A program made the translations under genes and the position numbers. A DNA stretch of 64,000 nucleotides, taken from NCBI GenBank assembly GCA_027924585.1, contig BSBM01000870.1:682001-746000 (forward strand), read 5' to 3'. The DNA comes from Larix kaempferi (taxonomy: Eukaryota > Streptophyta > Pinopsida > Pinales > Pinaceae). Positions 10,573 through 20,858 of this stretch are shown here, one piece after another. Below the pieces are notes generated by a model. The model made no database searches. It worked only from the letters and a program-made list of their open reading frames with translations, and was not told where the DNA came from. The first letter of the stretch is position 1, and each line of letters begins with the position of its first letter.

Positions 10573-11970
10573 ATGGAAGAATGCCATGATCGAGGAGTAC
10601 CAGTCGATCATGAAGAATGATGTTTGGGATGCAGTCCCAAGACCGGAAGGGAAGTCTGTTGTGACTTCCATGCAGATCTAGAAGATCAAGCATGCTGCAG
10701 ATGGTAGAATAGAAAAATACAAAGTGAGTGATGAAGTGGAAGATACACTAGATGGATTTCAAGACAACCTTCTTGAATGGTGTAAATGAAGAGGAAGTGC
10801 ATGTGGAGCAGCCACTCGGGTTTGACACACATGACCGAGAGTCACATGTGTGCAAACTGAAGAAAGACCTATATGGTTTGCGACAGGCACCCAGGACCTG
10901 GTATGGCAGGAGAGATGGCTTTCTATCCAGTTTGGGATTTACCAAGCGTAAAGCGGATTCCAACCTTTCCTACAAGGTTGAGGAAGGAAATCCAGTGCTA
11001 CTACTTTTGTATGTGGATGACTTGTTTGTTATAGGTGAGGATATATTTATTTCCGAAACGCAGTGGAAGCTTGCTGTCGAGTTTGAGATGAAGAACTTGG
11101 ATATGATGCACTACTTGCTAGGGATGGAGGTGTGGCAGAGTGCAGATGGAATATTCCTTGGACAAGGGAAGTATGCAATAGAGAGCCTGAAGAGGTTCAG
11201 GATGATGGACTGCAAGGCCATGGCCACATCTATGGCATCGAACCTTAAGCTTCTGTGTGATGCTTCATCTGATCCGGTTGATGTCACTGTGTATCGTCAG
11301 ATGATTGGGTCCTTGATGTGCCTAACGAACACGAGACCAGATATTTGCTTTGTGGTGAACACATTGAGCCAGTTCCTAACAGATCCCAGAGGTGTTCACC
11401 TAGTTGTTGTAAAGCATATTCTGAGGTACTTGAAGGGTACAATTGATTATGGGCTCAAGTATGATGCGAATCAAAAGTTTAACCTGTAGGGTTATGTTGA
11501 TTCAGATTGGGCAGGAAGTGCTGCAGATAAGAAGAGCACTTCTGGGTGCTGCTTCAGTATGGGAACAAGTGATCTATTGGTTTAGTAGGAAGTAGTCCTG
11601 TGTAGCACTGAGTACAGCTGAAGCAGAGTATGTTGTAGCTTGTTCAGCTAGTTGTGAGGCAGTATGGTTCCGAAAGCTACTGTCTGAGTTATTTGATCTT
11701 CCGTTGGAGGCTACTGGTATCTTTTGTGACAACCAGAGTTATGTGAAGCTGTCTGAGAACCTGATGTTCCATGACAGGTCGAAACACATAGAGATCAAAT
11801 ATCACTATATCAGGGATATGGTGCAAAGGGGAGCAGTGAAGCTCTTGTATGTTGCGACGGATGAGCAAATTGCAGATGTGTTGATGAAGCCACTAGCCAG
11901 ATTGAAGTTCGAGTACTTTAGATAGAGGCTTGGTGTTCTTCAGATCGACAACACTTCGAGGAAGAAGTGA
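10573..11970 (+). pseudogene. Copia reverse transcriptase-RNase H, broken
   Basis: Starts with the EEYQSIMKNDVW block of the RT N-terminus. About 50 codons (the KARFVARGFSQ region onward) are then deleted, and the frame resumes at MDFKTTFLNGV (10752). The 245-codon frame holds LYGLRQAPRTWY and the catalytic YVDD (LLYVDDLF), and ends with a TAG before the RNase H. RNase H motifs continue in shifted frames: YVDSDWAG near 11494, the STAEAEY region near 11608, FCDNQS at 11725, and a terminal ADVLMKPL at 11874. Stops and the deletion make it non-functional. The natural stop is near 11968-11970. Confidence 0.88.
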
Positions 11971-12049
11971 TGGAGACATTTGTTGGAGCCATTCCAAGCA
12001 TAGTGAAAGGACGATCCTTTCCATGGCTATGGATGTAAGCGCTGGATGA

Positions 12050-12275
12050 TGAGCATCAAGATGATGCTCCAGTTACTGCTATGTATTTGTATCCATCATG
12101 TTGATGCTGGATATGATCAGTTGGATCATTTATGTATGTATGCATCATGTTGACGATGGATATGATCAGTTGGATCATTTATGTATGTATGCATCATGTT
12201 GATACTGGATATGATCAGTTGGATCATTTATGTATGTATGCATCATGTTGATGCTGGATATCATCAGTTGGATCA
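12050..12275 (+). repeat. 49-51 bp tandem repeat, about four copies (A)
   Basis: Units carry CATCATGTTGATGCTGGATA, TGATCAGTTGGATCA and TTATGTATGTATG. The reverse complement of this unit is present about 14 times in D at 53021-53790, so the array has changed in copy number between family members. Confidence 0.8.
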
Positions 12276-12600
12276 TGTGTATGTATCTGTATATGTATCA
12301 GGTGGATACATTGTATGATCAGGTGGATCATGCGTGTTGATATGTATCAGGTATGATCAGGTGGATCATGTATTTGTATGTGTATCAGGTGGATACATTG
12401 TATGATCAGGTAGATCATGTATGATGATATGTATCAGGTAGATACTGTGTATGCATCAGGCAGATACATGATCAGGATGATCATGGATGACGAGCTTCAA
12501 GATGTTGCTCCAGATGACATGCATCAGGACGATGCAATGATGATGATCAGGATGATCATGTGTACATCAGGATGATGTATGGTGAGTATCAAGTTGATAC
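12276..12600 (+). repeat. Irregular GTATCAGGTGGATACA / TGATCAGGTGGATCA repeats (A)
   Basis: Alternating short units built on ATCAGG-GAT-ATC and TGATCAGG motifs, degenerate and of variable length. The counterpart in D is 52690-53020. Confidence 0.65.
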
Positions 12601-12619
12601 TCTGTGGCCGTGGAACAGG

Positions 12620-13270
12620 TTGTGCAGATAAGCATATAATTTGTGCCCTGGGAGATTTGCAGATAGTCTTTCGAGGTTTTGCCTATGGAATGTAATTTGT
12701 GCCCTGGGATATTTGGTAAATGCTCTCTAAAGGTTTTGCTTGGGAGGACATATAATTTGTGCCCTGGGAGATTTGTAGATAGGATTTAGAGGTTTTGCCT
12801 ATGGCATGTAATTTGTGCCCTGGGATATCTGACAAATGCTCTTTCGAGGTTTTGTCCTATGGCATGTAATTTGTGCCCTGGGATATCCGATATGTTGAGC
12901 CATGTGCTCGTAATCAGTCCTAGGATTCTCTTTCAAGGTTTTTCCATGACCACATGTAATAAGTCCTGGAGATCTGGACAGGATGAAAAAGACCTCAGAT
13001 GCTCTTTAGGGATCTTGTTTGGCAAGACTCTCCTTTAAGGTTTTGTGTTGGGGGTCACATGTAATAAGTCCTAGAGATCTAGACAGGATGAAAAAGGCCT
13101 CAGATGCTCTTTGGGCTTCTTTCTAGTCAAGAGACTCTTTTAAGGTTTTGTGATAGTCACATGTAATAGCTCCCTGGGAGATCCGATAGGTTGGGCTGCG
13201 TGCCCGTAATCAGTCCTGGGATGCTCTTTCCAGGTTTTGGTGATGCACGTAATAAGTCTTGAGGATTCCA
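12620..13270 (+). repeat. 60-75 bp tandem repeat, about nine copies (A)
   Basis: Units read TGTAATTTGTGCCCTGGGA, a short spacer, then GCTCTTTCGAGGTTTTG. Later copies change to ACATGTAATAAGTCCTGGAG with GATGAAAAAGGCCTCAGATG. The counterpart in D is 52090-52690. Confidence 0.75.
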
Positions 13271-13492
13271 TAGTATGGCCAGTGATGATGAAGACCTGCA
13301 GATGGTGGGCCTACATCCAGTACGAAAAAGGACTGGCTCTGTAGAACTTCCTATGATGAGTAGATTCAGAGATTGATTGAGATAGCATCAGTAGTGACAA
13401 CGATGATGACTCGATGACGATTATCCAGTGACGATGATCCAGTGAAGAAGACTTGTGCTAGAAGACCTGTGTCGAGAAATACCTTCCTAGTT

Positions 13493-13501
13493 AAGAGGGA
13501 G
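13493..13501 (+). promoter_or_regulatory. Polypurine tract of A
   Basis: AAGAGGGAG immediately before TGTTGATG of the 3' LTR. D has AAGAGGGAA at the same place. Confidence 0.75.
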
Positions 13502-14170
13502 TGTTGATGTATATGTAACTTTAGAAAGTATTAAATATATGTATAATGTACTCCTATAAAGATGGTATTATTCCTCTATACGGATGTGTTTTTATTCCTA
13601 GAGAGATGTTATTATTCCTCTATACGAAAGTGTCGTAACTTATACTTGATGGGTTATTAGACCACCTTATTGGGGGCGGCCTTGTATAAGTCATGTGGGT
13701 CAAAGGGTTATTAGACCACCCTATTGGGGGTCGGCCATGTGGGTCAAATGTTTATTAGACCACCCTATTGGGTGTCGGCCCAGTCAGCTTTGTGTTATGT
13801 GGTTAAGTTGAGGCCGACCTAGTAAAGGTAATTAGGCAAGTCAAGTCAAGTATAAATAGAGTGCGGGAGGCACTCTATTTGATCATTCTATTCTCACACA
13901 CACTCTTTGGAGAGTGGCGCACTTGTGGAGGAGGAGAAGCTGCTGCTTGGAGATGTCTATCTCTTATGCTTGGGTTGTATGATTGCTCTATCTATCTCTA
14001 AGGAAGTTATTGGGGTTTCTCACCTTTATGATTTTCCCCAAGTAAACTCTGTGTCTCTTGTGTGCTTGCATTATTGTGTCCATGATTGATATGCTGTAGA
14101 TATGTTGTACATGTTGTTCTCTCAGTTAAGATCCTAGATCATATTGAAGTAAATTCTGAAAAAACTAATA
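13502..14170 (+). repeat. 3' LTR of A
   Basis: 669 bp, ending CTAATA before the AATGG target duplication. It has three GGTTATTAGACCACC...TCGGCC modules against two in the 5' LTR. Confidence 0.9.
13851..13859 (+). promoter_or_regulatory. TATA box of A 3' LTR
   Basis: TATAAATAG at the position matching 7387 in the 5' LTR. Confidence 0.55.
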
Positions 14171-14326
14171 AATGGAACTAAAAAATAGACACACACATAA
14201 TTACTTGTCATTAAACTATGAGTGCATAATATATTTTAATCTACACTATAGAAAAAAAATCATGTATTCGACATTGATACCCTTAGAAGGTTCAAATGGT
14301 CATGTGATTTCAACCCTGACAAATGT
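14171..14326 (-). pseudogene. CACTA (tnp2) transposase, middle piece
   Basis: This 156-bp island between elements A and C reads HLSGLKSHDHLNLLR on the minus strand, a characteristic tnp2 (Transposase_21) stretch. It is followed by a possible splice donor AAG/GTATCAA, which fits the intron-containing structure of CACTA transposase genes. It joins the tnp2 piece at 21359 onward when element C is removed, and that at 7060 when A is removed. Confidence 0.75.
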
Positions 14327-14823
14327 GTTAAGTTTAGCCTAATTTCACAAGCAAGATCACTGAAAGAAACACAATCACAAGATAGACAAAGATTTACCCT
14401 GGGAAGCCCTCATGGGGTACAAAACCCAGCAAAGATTTCCTCAATATAGATAATCAACCGATACAAAGATGTAGTCCAAGACTAGAGCTCCTTCTCCTCC
14501 TATGCAGACCTCTCTCTCTCCTATGCGCCAATCACAACTGAGTGAATGAATGAGATAAGTGAGGAACATACCTCCTCTACTTATAGTCATCTCCTGACGG
14601 AATTTTTACCCTAATGGGACCAACCTCTCCCAGGAGAGTCTAATAACCCCCAAATATTAAACTCAAGGCCGACCTCACATGGGATATCTAATAACCCTAG
14701 TTACCACACTCTCAGAGGAAGAAACATCTATGGATATATAATAGGGTCACCATGGAGGAATGTACCATCTCCGGAATAATAAAATACAAATATAATATTC
14801 TTTGAAGTTACAATATTTCAACA
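14327..14823 (-). repeat. 3' LTR of C
   Basis: 497 bp. On the element's strand it starts TGTTGAAATATTG and ends CTTAACA. It has a minus-strand TATA-like box at 14577-14585. It is related in sequence to the LTRs of E and F. Confidence 0.9.
14577..14585 (-). promoter_or_regulatory. TATA-like box of C 3' LTR
   Basis: TATAAGTAG on the minus strand. The identical motif is in the other LTR at 21110-21118. Confidence 0.5.
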
Positions 14824-14834
14824 CTCCCCCTTAA
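14824..14834 (-). promoter_or_regulatory. Polypurine tract of C
   Basis: AAGGGGGAG on the minus strand directly upstream of the 3' LTR start. Confidence 0.75.
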
Positions 14835-15009
14835 TGAGAAGGATATTATAACAACATCTACAGGAGAAAGGAGTCATCGACTACATGATACATGATACAT
14901 CTATAAATCATTGGAATATTTCATTATACATCATCATTAGTAACTCATTCAGTTACTGAAATATAATCAATACTGGAACATCAGCATCGTCAGTATTGAG
15001 TCTTCATCT

Positions 15010-15435
15010 TCTGCAGCACTTGATCAGCTACAGCATCATCATCATCTAGATCACTTGATGAACAGCCTCATCGTCTGGATCTACTGATCAACATCATCAT
15101 CTAGATCACCTGATCAACAGCCCCTCTAGATCTACTGATCAATATCATCAGCTGGATCTCTCGATCAACAGTATCGTCATCTAGAACATCACGATCAGCA
15201 ACATCGTCATCTAGACCATCACGATCAACAACATCGTCATCTAGACCACCACGATCAACATCATCATCATCTAGATCATCACAATCAACAACATCATCAT
15301 CTAGATCATCACGATCAACAACATAGTCATCTATACCACCACGATCAACAACATCGTCATCTAGACCACCACGATCAATGGCATCGTCATCTAGATCATC
15401 TGGATCCTCTCGATCAATAGCATCAACATAGCAGC
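15010..15435 (-). repeat. 30-bp tandem repeat array (C)
   Basis: Units of about 30 bp such as ACGATCAACAACATCGTCAT followed by CTAGACCACC, roughly 13 copies. The period is a multiple of three, so a 116-codon minus-strand frame stays open (DDDVVDRGGL-like decapeptides). I regard that frame as a by-product of the repeat. Confidence 0.8.
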
Positions 15436-15459
15436 ATACTCTGCAATGCACAAGGTCCT

Positions 15460-16075
15460 ATTATGGGATGATCACTCCCTCTCACTTTAGGACATAGGTC
15501 CAAGGATGATATAATCCTAATCCGCTTACGGGATGATCAATCCCTCTCAATTTAAGACATCTCTCATGTCTATGGACAATGCAATCCATATCAACTTACA
15601 GGATGATCAAGCCTTATCACTTTAAGACACCTCACCATGTCTAGGGATGATGCAATCCCGAATCAACTTACAGGATGATTAATCCTTATCACTTTAAGAC
15701 ATCTCACCATGTCTAGGGACGATGCAATCCTGAATCAACTTACAGGATGATTAGTCCTTATCACTTTAAGACATCTCACCATGTCTAGGGACGATGCAAT
15801 CCCGAATTAGCTTACAGGATGATTAGTCCTTATCACTTTAAGACATCTCACCATGTCTAGGGACGATGCAATCCTGAATCATCTTATAGTATGATTAGTC
15901 CTTGTCACTTTAGGACATGAGTCCAAGGATGATGCAATCCTGATCCACTTACGGGATGATCAATCCCTATCACTTTACGACATGAGTCCAAGGATGATGC
16001 AATCCTGATCCACTTACAGGATGATCAATCCCTATCACTTTAGGACATGAGTCCAGGGATGATGCAATCCCAATA
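15460..16075 (-). repeat. 72-75 bp tandem repeat array, about eight copies (C)
   Basis: Units contain CTTACAGGATGATTAGTCC, TTATCACTTTAAGACAT and CTAGGGACGATGCAATCC. Copies near 15480-15560 and 15900-16075 form a variant with GGACATGAGTCCAAGGATG. The array is in the 3' non-coding part of C. Confidence 0.8.
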
Positions 16076-16099
16076 GTCCTCTTAGAAAAATTCTAAGTA

Positions 16100-16320
16100 G
16101 CACTACATTGACCTCATCATCAACCTCATTGTTGGAACAGGTAACCTCATCACCAACACATGTATCCTTATCATTGATACAAGTCTCCACATCATCGATA
16201 TAGTACCCTCATCAATACAGGTATCCTCATTATTGACCTTATCGTCAATATAGGAAATCTCATCATCGATACAAGTATCCACATTGATACCAGTATCCAA
16301 ATATCATCATCAACCATATC
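16100..16320 (-). repeat. Short CATCATC-GATAC repeats (C)
   Basis: Irregular units of about 30-45 bp built on CCTCATCAT/ACAGGTATCC. They lie between the pol end and the larger arrays. Confidence 0.55.
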
Positions 16321-16328
16321 ACTCCCCC

Positions 16329-17464
16329 TTTCGAGGAGGGTCCTTCTGAACAACAGCAAGCTTGTCTCGAAAATACTCAAACTTTACTCAAGACAGTGGT
16401 TTGGTCAATATATCGGCAACTTGTTCGTCAATGCCCACATACTCGAGCTTAATAGCTCCTTTCTGCACCATATCCTGTATATAGAAATACTGGAGCTCTA
16501 TGTGCTTTGACTTATCATGGAATACTGGATTCTCTGTCCTCTTGATACAACTCTGGTTGTCACACAGGATCACAGTAGGATCCATCTCTAAGTCAAACAG
16601 TCTTGATAACAACTTCTGAAGCCATACTGCTTCACAACTAGCAAAGCAAGCAGCTATATATTCCGCTTCAGCAGTACTGAGAGCCACACTAGACTGCTTC
16701 CTGCTAAACCACGAGATCATGGCAGATCCCAGAAAATAACATCCACCTGATGTACTCTTCCTGTCTGATACACTTCCTGCCCAATCAGCATCTGTGTAGA
16801 CATACAATCTGAAGTCATGATCTCCATGATAACATAGACCAAATTCTATCGTACCCTTTAGGTACCTTATCACATGCTTTGCAGCTATCAGGTGAACTTG
16901 TCTAGGTTCCACTAGACACTGACTCAAGGTGTTCACCGCAAAGCATATATCTAGCCTGGCACTCGACAGATACATTAATGACCCAATAATCTGTCTATAC
17001 AGAGTTACATCCACTAACTCTGAAGAGTCATCAGCTAGCAACTTCAAGTTGGAGTCCATGGGAGTGGCCATGGCTTTGCATTCCAACATATCGAATCTTA
17101 TCAATATTTCCACAGCATACTTACCTTGGTTGAGAAAGATTCCTTCTGATCCTTTCCACACTTCCAGACCTAGGAAGTATTGCATCAATCTGATATATTT
17201 CCTCTCAAATTCTGAAGAGAGCTTCTTCTTGCACTCGATAATGTGTTTCTCATTTCCAGTCAGAAATAGATCATCCACATATAGAAACAATATAACAGGT
17301 TCATCATCCATAACCTTGAGATAAAGATTGGGATCAACTTTACTTTCGATAAAGCCCAAGCTTGTCAAGAAACTGTCAATTCTTCCATACCAAGCTCTGG
17401 GAGCTTGCTTCAACCCATACAAAGCCTTTTTCAGTTTGCACACATGGGTTCTTCCATCTTCCAC
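16329..17464 (-). pseudogene. Copia RT C-terminal half and RNase H (C)
   Basis: A 358-codon open frame (17464 to 16388) holds the RT catalytic YVDD at residues 62-65, LYGLKQAPRAWY at 15-26, and RNase H acidic residues: Asp225 in YTDADWAG, the STAEAEY Glu at 266/268, Asp302 in LCDNQS and a final Asp in ADILTKPL. A premature TAA/TAG after TKPLS at 16388 is followed by the expected KFEYFRDKL tail down to about 16329. RT copies the RNA into DNA and RNase H removes the template. Apart from the upstream stop at 17474 this half looks well preserved. Confidence 0.9.
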
Positions 17465-17473
17465 CTCAAATCC

Positions 17474-17926
17474 TTATGGTTGTTCTATGTACACTTCTTC
17501 CTCAATCACACCATTCAGGAAGGTTGTCTTAACATCCATCTGGTGTAATTTCCACTTCATCATGGATGCTAGTGCCATGATGGTTTTAATGGAAGTGTAC
17601 CTTGCAACTGGTGAAAATGTTTCTTCATAGTCAATTCCCTCTTTCTGAGAGAATCCTCTAGCCACAAACCTTGCCTTATATTTTTCAATACTACCATTCG
17701 TAGCATGATTTACTTTGTATATCGATTCGGAGGATACCACACTTTTTTCTTTAGGCTTGGGAACTACATCCCAAACATCATTCTTCATTATTGACTGGTA
17801 CTCCTCAGTCATTGCCTCTACCCACTCTTTCTTATAAGATGCCTCTTCATTACTAGTGGGTTCTTGATCTACTAGATCACACATCAAAGCCATATAGTTG
17901 GAAAATGTCTTTGGTTTCTTGCTCAC
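17474..17926 (-). pseudogene. Copia RT N-terminal half (C)
   Basis: A 150-codon frame contains WVEAMTEEYQSIMKNDVW (residues 35-52), KARFVARGFSQKEG (84-97) and the first RT catalytic Asp131 in QMDVKTTFLNG. It ends in a stop at 17474-17476, just before the EDGRTHVCK block of the next piece. One nonsense change therefore separates the two RT halves. Confidence 0.88.
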
Positions 17927-18121
17927 TCTGGTGGAGCCTTCAATAGCTCCATACTTTTCTACTCCTAGAATAATATCTCTTGCCCATGCTGGCTTTCTTT
18001 TTCTTGATATGTTTGTGACAGGGGGTTCTTGTGGTTCTAACTTGTCATGGTCTTCAGGTGTTACATCTTCAGGGTTGGGTACGGCCTCTGCAGTTCTAGA
18101 AGGTGCATCTTCTTCATATAC

Positions 18122-18373
18122 TTATTCATACTGGCACTTCCTAGATCTCTTGAGAGATGCTTCTTCGTCAAATGTCACATCCCTACTTATTTCCATATGA
18201 TGGAAACATGGGATGTAAATTCTGAATGCTTTGGATGCTTCACAATATCCAACAAATATTCCCTTCTTCCTAAAAAGATCTAGCTTGGTCCTCTTTTCCT
18301 TTGGAATGTGAATGTATATTGGGCATCCAAATATCTTGAGGTGGCTTACCTCAGGTCTCTTTCCTATGAACAC
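18122..18373 (-). pseudogene. Copia integrase C-terminal and linker region (C)
   Basis: An 83-codon frame with SHLKIFGCPIYIHIPKEKR and GYCEASKAFRIY, the conserved region after the integrase core (GYxxxSKAYR box). It ends in a stop at 18122. The linker to RT continues in frame below it to 17926. Confidence 0.8.
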
Positions 18374-18418
18374 CTCTTCTGGAGTTTTGAAATCAAGAGC
18401 ACTATGAGATAGTCTATT

Positions 18419-19144
18419 CTATACATAGACTGATGTCCTAGCTGCTTCAACCCATAGGTACATAGGTAGGTCTTGATCATGTATCATTGTCTTTACTAAT
18501 TCCATAATAGTTCTATTCTTTCTTTCCGCAACACCATTTTGTTGGAGATTGTATGGAGTGGTTAGTTCCCTCTTGATTCCAGCTTCTTTACAAAAGTCTT
18601 CAAAATCCTTTGAAGTATATTCTCCGCCATTATCTGTCCTGAGTATTTTGATCTTGTTTTCTGAATGATTTTCTATCAAGGCTTTGAACTCCTTGAACTT
18701 TCCAAAGACTTGATTATTTCCTTTTAGAAAGTATATCCAAGTCTTTCTTGAATAATCATCAATAAATGTAAGATAGTATTCATATCCACTCAAGGATGTG
18801 GAGGGAATTGGTCCACATACATCTGAATGAATCATTTCCAAGGTACTCTTAGTCTTTGTTTCACTCTTTGGAAATGGGTTCTTGATTTTCTTCCCTTTTG
18901 CACATCCTTTGCATGTGCCATCCTGATCAATCTTTAAGTCTGGAAGTCCTATAACTACCTTGCTCACAAGAGGTAGTGCTTTGTAGTTAATATGACCAAG
19001 CCTCTTATGCCATAGCTCATTTGGGCTAGTGGCTTCATGTACAAGGGAAGCTTCTAGATGGCCCTTGAGTTTGTATAGACCTCCTTCCTCTTCACCAATC
19101 ACAATTGCATCCTCAATTGAATTTCCTTTAGGCCACATTAGCAC
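18419..19144 (-). pseudogene. Copia integrase (C)
   Basis: A 241-codon frame with the zinc-binding HHCC set (His46, His51, Cys78, Cys81) and the DDE catalytic triad: Asp108 in HSDVCGPI, Asp171 in LRTDNGGEY and Glu207 in GVAERKNR, the last two 36 residues apart as expected. Integrase inserts the DNA copy into the genome. The frame ends at a stop at 18419. The Met used at 19144 is internal, because protease-integrase sequence continues upstream in a shifted frame (about 19175). Confidence 0.9.
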
Positions 19145-19149
19145 TTGCC

Positions 19150-19482
19150 CATCTATGAATGCAACCCTAAGCCTTTCTTATCCAAAGATGAGATAGAGAT
19201 TAAGTTCTTCTTCAAACTTGGTACATATAATATCTACTTCATCTTCAATGGGGTTCCAGAATCAAGCTTGTAGCTTGCTTCACCAACTCCCTTGATGGGA
19301 TATTGATACTCATCTCGAAGGGATACCTTCTGTGGAGAGTTCTTCTCTTCAAGTTTTGAAAGAGTCTTCTTTTGACCTGTCCTGTGCTTTGAAGCACCAC
19401 TATAAATGACCAATGTATCTTCTCTAGGTGTTACTGCCCCAGAGAGTGTAGAGAATAGAACATACTCCTCTGCATCTTCTTC
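19150..19482 (-). pseudogene. Copia aspartic protease remnant (C)
   Basis: Reads LVIYSGASKHRTG around 19380-19410 on the minus strand, where functional Copia proteases have DSGAS/T. The catalytic Asp is replaced by Tyr. The downstream ILYVPSLKKNLISI block, usual between protease and integrase, is present near 19200-19230. A frameshift near 19175 separates it from the integrase frame and a stop near 19480 separates it from gag. Confidence 0.7.
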
Positions 19483-20382
19483 TTATTCTATTTTAGATCT
19501 TTTCTTTTGAGGCCTATCCTCTTCTTGTTCTTCACTATCATCTTCTGCTAGATGAGCTTGATGTCTTTTGTGGTGAAAACCCTTCTTCTTCTTTAGAGGA
19601 CAATCCTTAGCAATGTGTCCTATTTTGTGACAAGTAAAACATTGGAATGAGGAATAATCTCTTCTTTGATTAGTTCCTCTTTTCTTTTGAAATCTTTGTG
19701 GAGGTTGAGACTCCTTGTGACTATCCTTCTTGAGGTAGGATTGATTCCTTCTTCTCTTGGTGTGGGTGGCCAAGGCTTGGTCATCTTGCTTGAGCACGGC
19801 TTCCCTGTTGGCAACCCTAGCTTCTTCTTGAATGCAATCCTCCCATACCACATCAAACTTCATACTTTCTTTTCTGGCACACATAGTTCGGATGAATGAC
19901 TCCCAAGGTCTAGTGAGACCATTTAGAGCAGCCATGACTAGTTCATCTTCATCAAGGGTATCTCTAATAGCATCTAGTTGTTCCTTGAACTTGGAAACCC
20001 TTGAGAAATAGTCTTGAATAGATTCTCCTATATTCATCTTGGTGCTCTTCAATTGAGATCTTAGGTTCATCTTCCTATTGATGTTCCTTCCCTCATACAT
20101 CCTTCCTAGGGCATCATACATTTCCTTTGGGGTATTCTTGGATGCCACTTGGGGAATCAAGTGGTATTTGATAGAATCAGCAATGATTCTCTTTTCCCTA
20201 ATCAAGTCCTTCCTATACTTCTCCTTGTCTTCATCTTCTTCAGGTTCTGCAACCTCATCTTTGATATATTGGGCAAGATCATTTTCTTCAAGAATGAGAC
20301 CAATCCTATATTTCCATGCCTGTAAATTCTCTATACCCTCTAACTTGTCTTCAAGCTTAGTGCTTGAAGCCATCTTATCCAA
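19483..20382 (-). CDS. Copia gag polyprotein (C), open frame
   Basis: 299 codons, Met at 20382. The N-terminal gag domain has LEGIENLQAWKYRI (15-28), the central DUF4219/UBN2-type capsid region has LGRMYEGRN (92-100) and ALNGLTRPWESF (152-163), and there is one CCHC zinc knuckle (Cys248, Cys251, His256, Cys261), then a basic and acidic tail. Gag packages the RNA. A stop near 19480 ends the frame where a single gag-pol frame would continue. This is the longest intact coding frame in the element. The gag pseudogene of E at 49641-50314 is a relative. Confidence 0.88.
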   Translation of the reverse strand: MDKMASSTKLEDKLEGIENLQAWKYRIGLILEENDLAQYIKDEVAEPEEDEDKEKYRKDLIREKRIIADSIKYHLIPQVASKNTPKEMYDALGRMYEGRNINRKMNLRSQLKSTKMNIGESIQDYFSRVSKFKEQLDAIRDTLDEDELVMAALNGLTRPWESFIRTMCARKESMKFDVVWEDCIQEEARVANREAVLKQDDQALATHTKRRRNQSYLKKDSHKESQPPQRFQKKRGTNQRRDYSSFQCFTCHKIGHIAKDCPLKKKKGFHHKRHQAHLAEDDSEEQEEDRPQKKRSKIE

Positions 20383-20846
20383 GGGTCACAGAGATTGAAG
20401 TTTCTTAAGAAATAGAATGGTACTTACAAGGAGAAGAGATTGATTGAGTTGAGAATACTGGTGAGTTCTACTTCTAGAAACTTCAACTTTACACCTTCTG
20501 GATCTGCAACAGAATTTATGGTTTTCTAGTCTTCACACTTCTGGTTTACTGGTGCATAGGTTCGCATCTTTTCTGGTTCACTGGTGCACATGCTCGCACT
20601 TTTTTTGGTTTTTTGGTTTTCTAGTTTTCTGGTTTTCTGGTCAAGAAGTCAAACTAAGGTTTGACAAAGCCCAGGGTTATACCCACTCAAAAATTTCAAT
20701 CTAGGGATCAAAAATTCAATTTTGAGGAGGGTTATCTGACCATGCAATCAAAATCCAAAAATTCCCACTTTTGCAGAAACCCTAATTTTCACCGGAGGAG
20801 GAGAGAGAGGTATTTTCACCTTGTGAAAGATATTCTATTTAGGCTA

Positions 20847-20858
20847 GCTCTGATACCA
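20847..20858 (-). promoter_or_regulatory. Primer binding site of C
   Basis: TGGTATCAGAGC on the minus strand directly after the 5' LTR, complementary to initiator methionine tRNA. Confidence 0.85.

Larger units (their letters stand above)
7061..14170 (+). mobile_element. Copia LTR retrotransposon 'A', gag-less
   Basis: LTRs at 7061-7694 and 13502-14170 share the start TGTTGATGTATATGTAAC. AATGG flanks both ends (7056-7060, 14171-14175). A TGGTATCAGAGC primer site follows the 5' LTR and a purine tract precedes the 3' LTR. Inside are a long leader, an integrase scrap, a damaged RT-RNase H, and tandem arrays before the polypurine tract. No gag or protease is seen. Element D (51225-58876, opposite strand) has the same layout and the same deletion junction, so A and D form a family that spread after losing gag. 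A sits in a CACTA transposase gene. Confidence 0.92.

Noticed and set aside
15101-15451. 116-codon Asp-rich minus-strand frame (DDDVVDRGGL repeats)
   Set aside because: It follows the 30-bp tandem array exactly. A period divisible by three keeps a frame open without selection.
15000-16075. Regular arrays considered as CRISPR
   Set aside because: There are no unique spacers between conserved repeats, the units are direct tandem copies, and the context is a plant retrotransposon.
16929-17630. Plus-strand frames of 100 to 131 codons opposite the RT of C (also 17898-18283 and 19666-19899)
   Set aside because: They are complements of well-supported gag-pol sequence on the minus strand.
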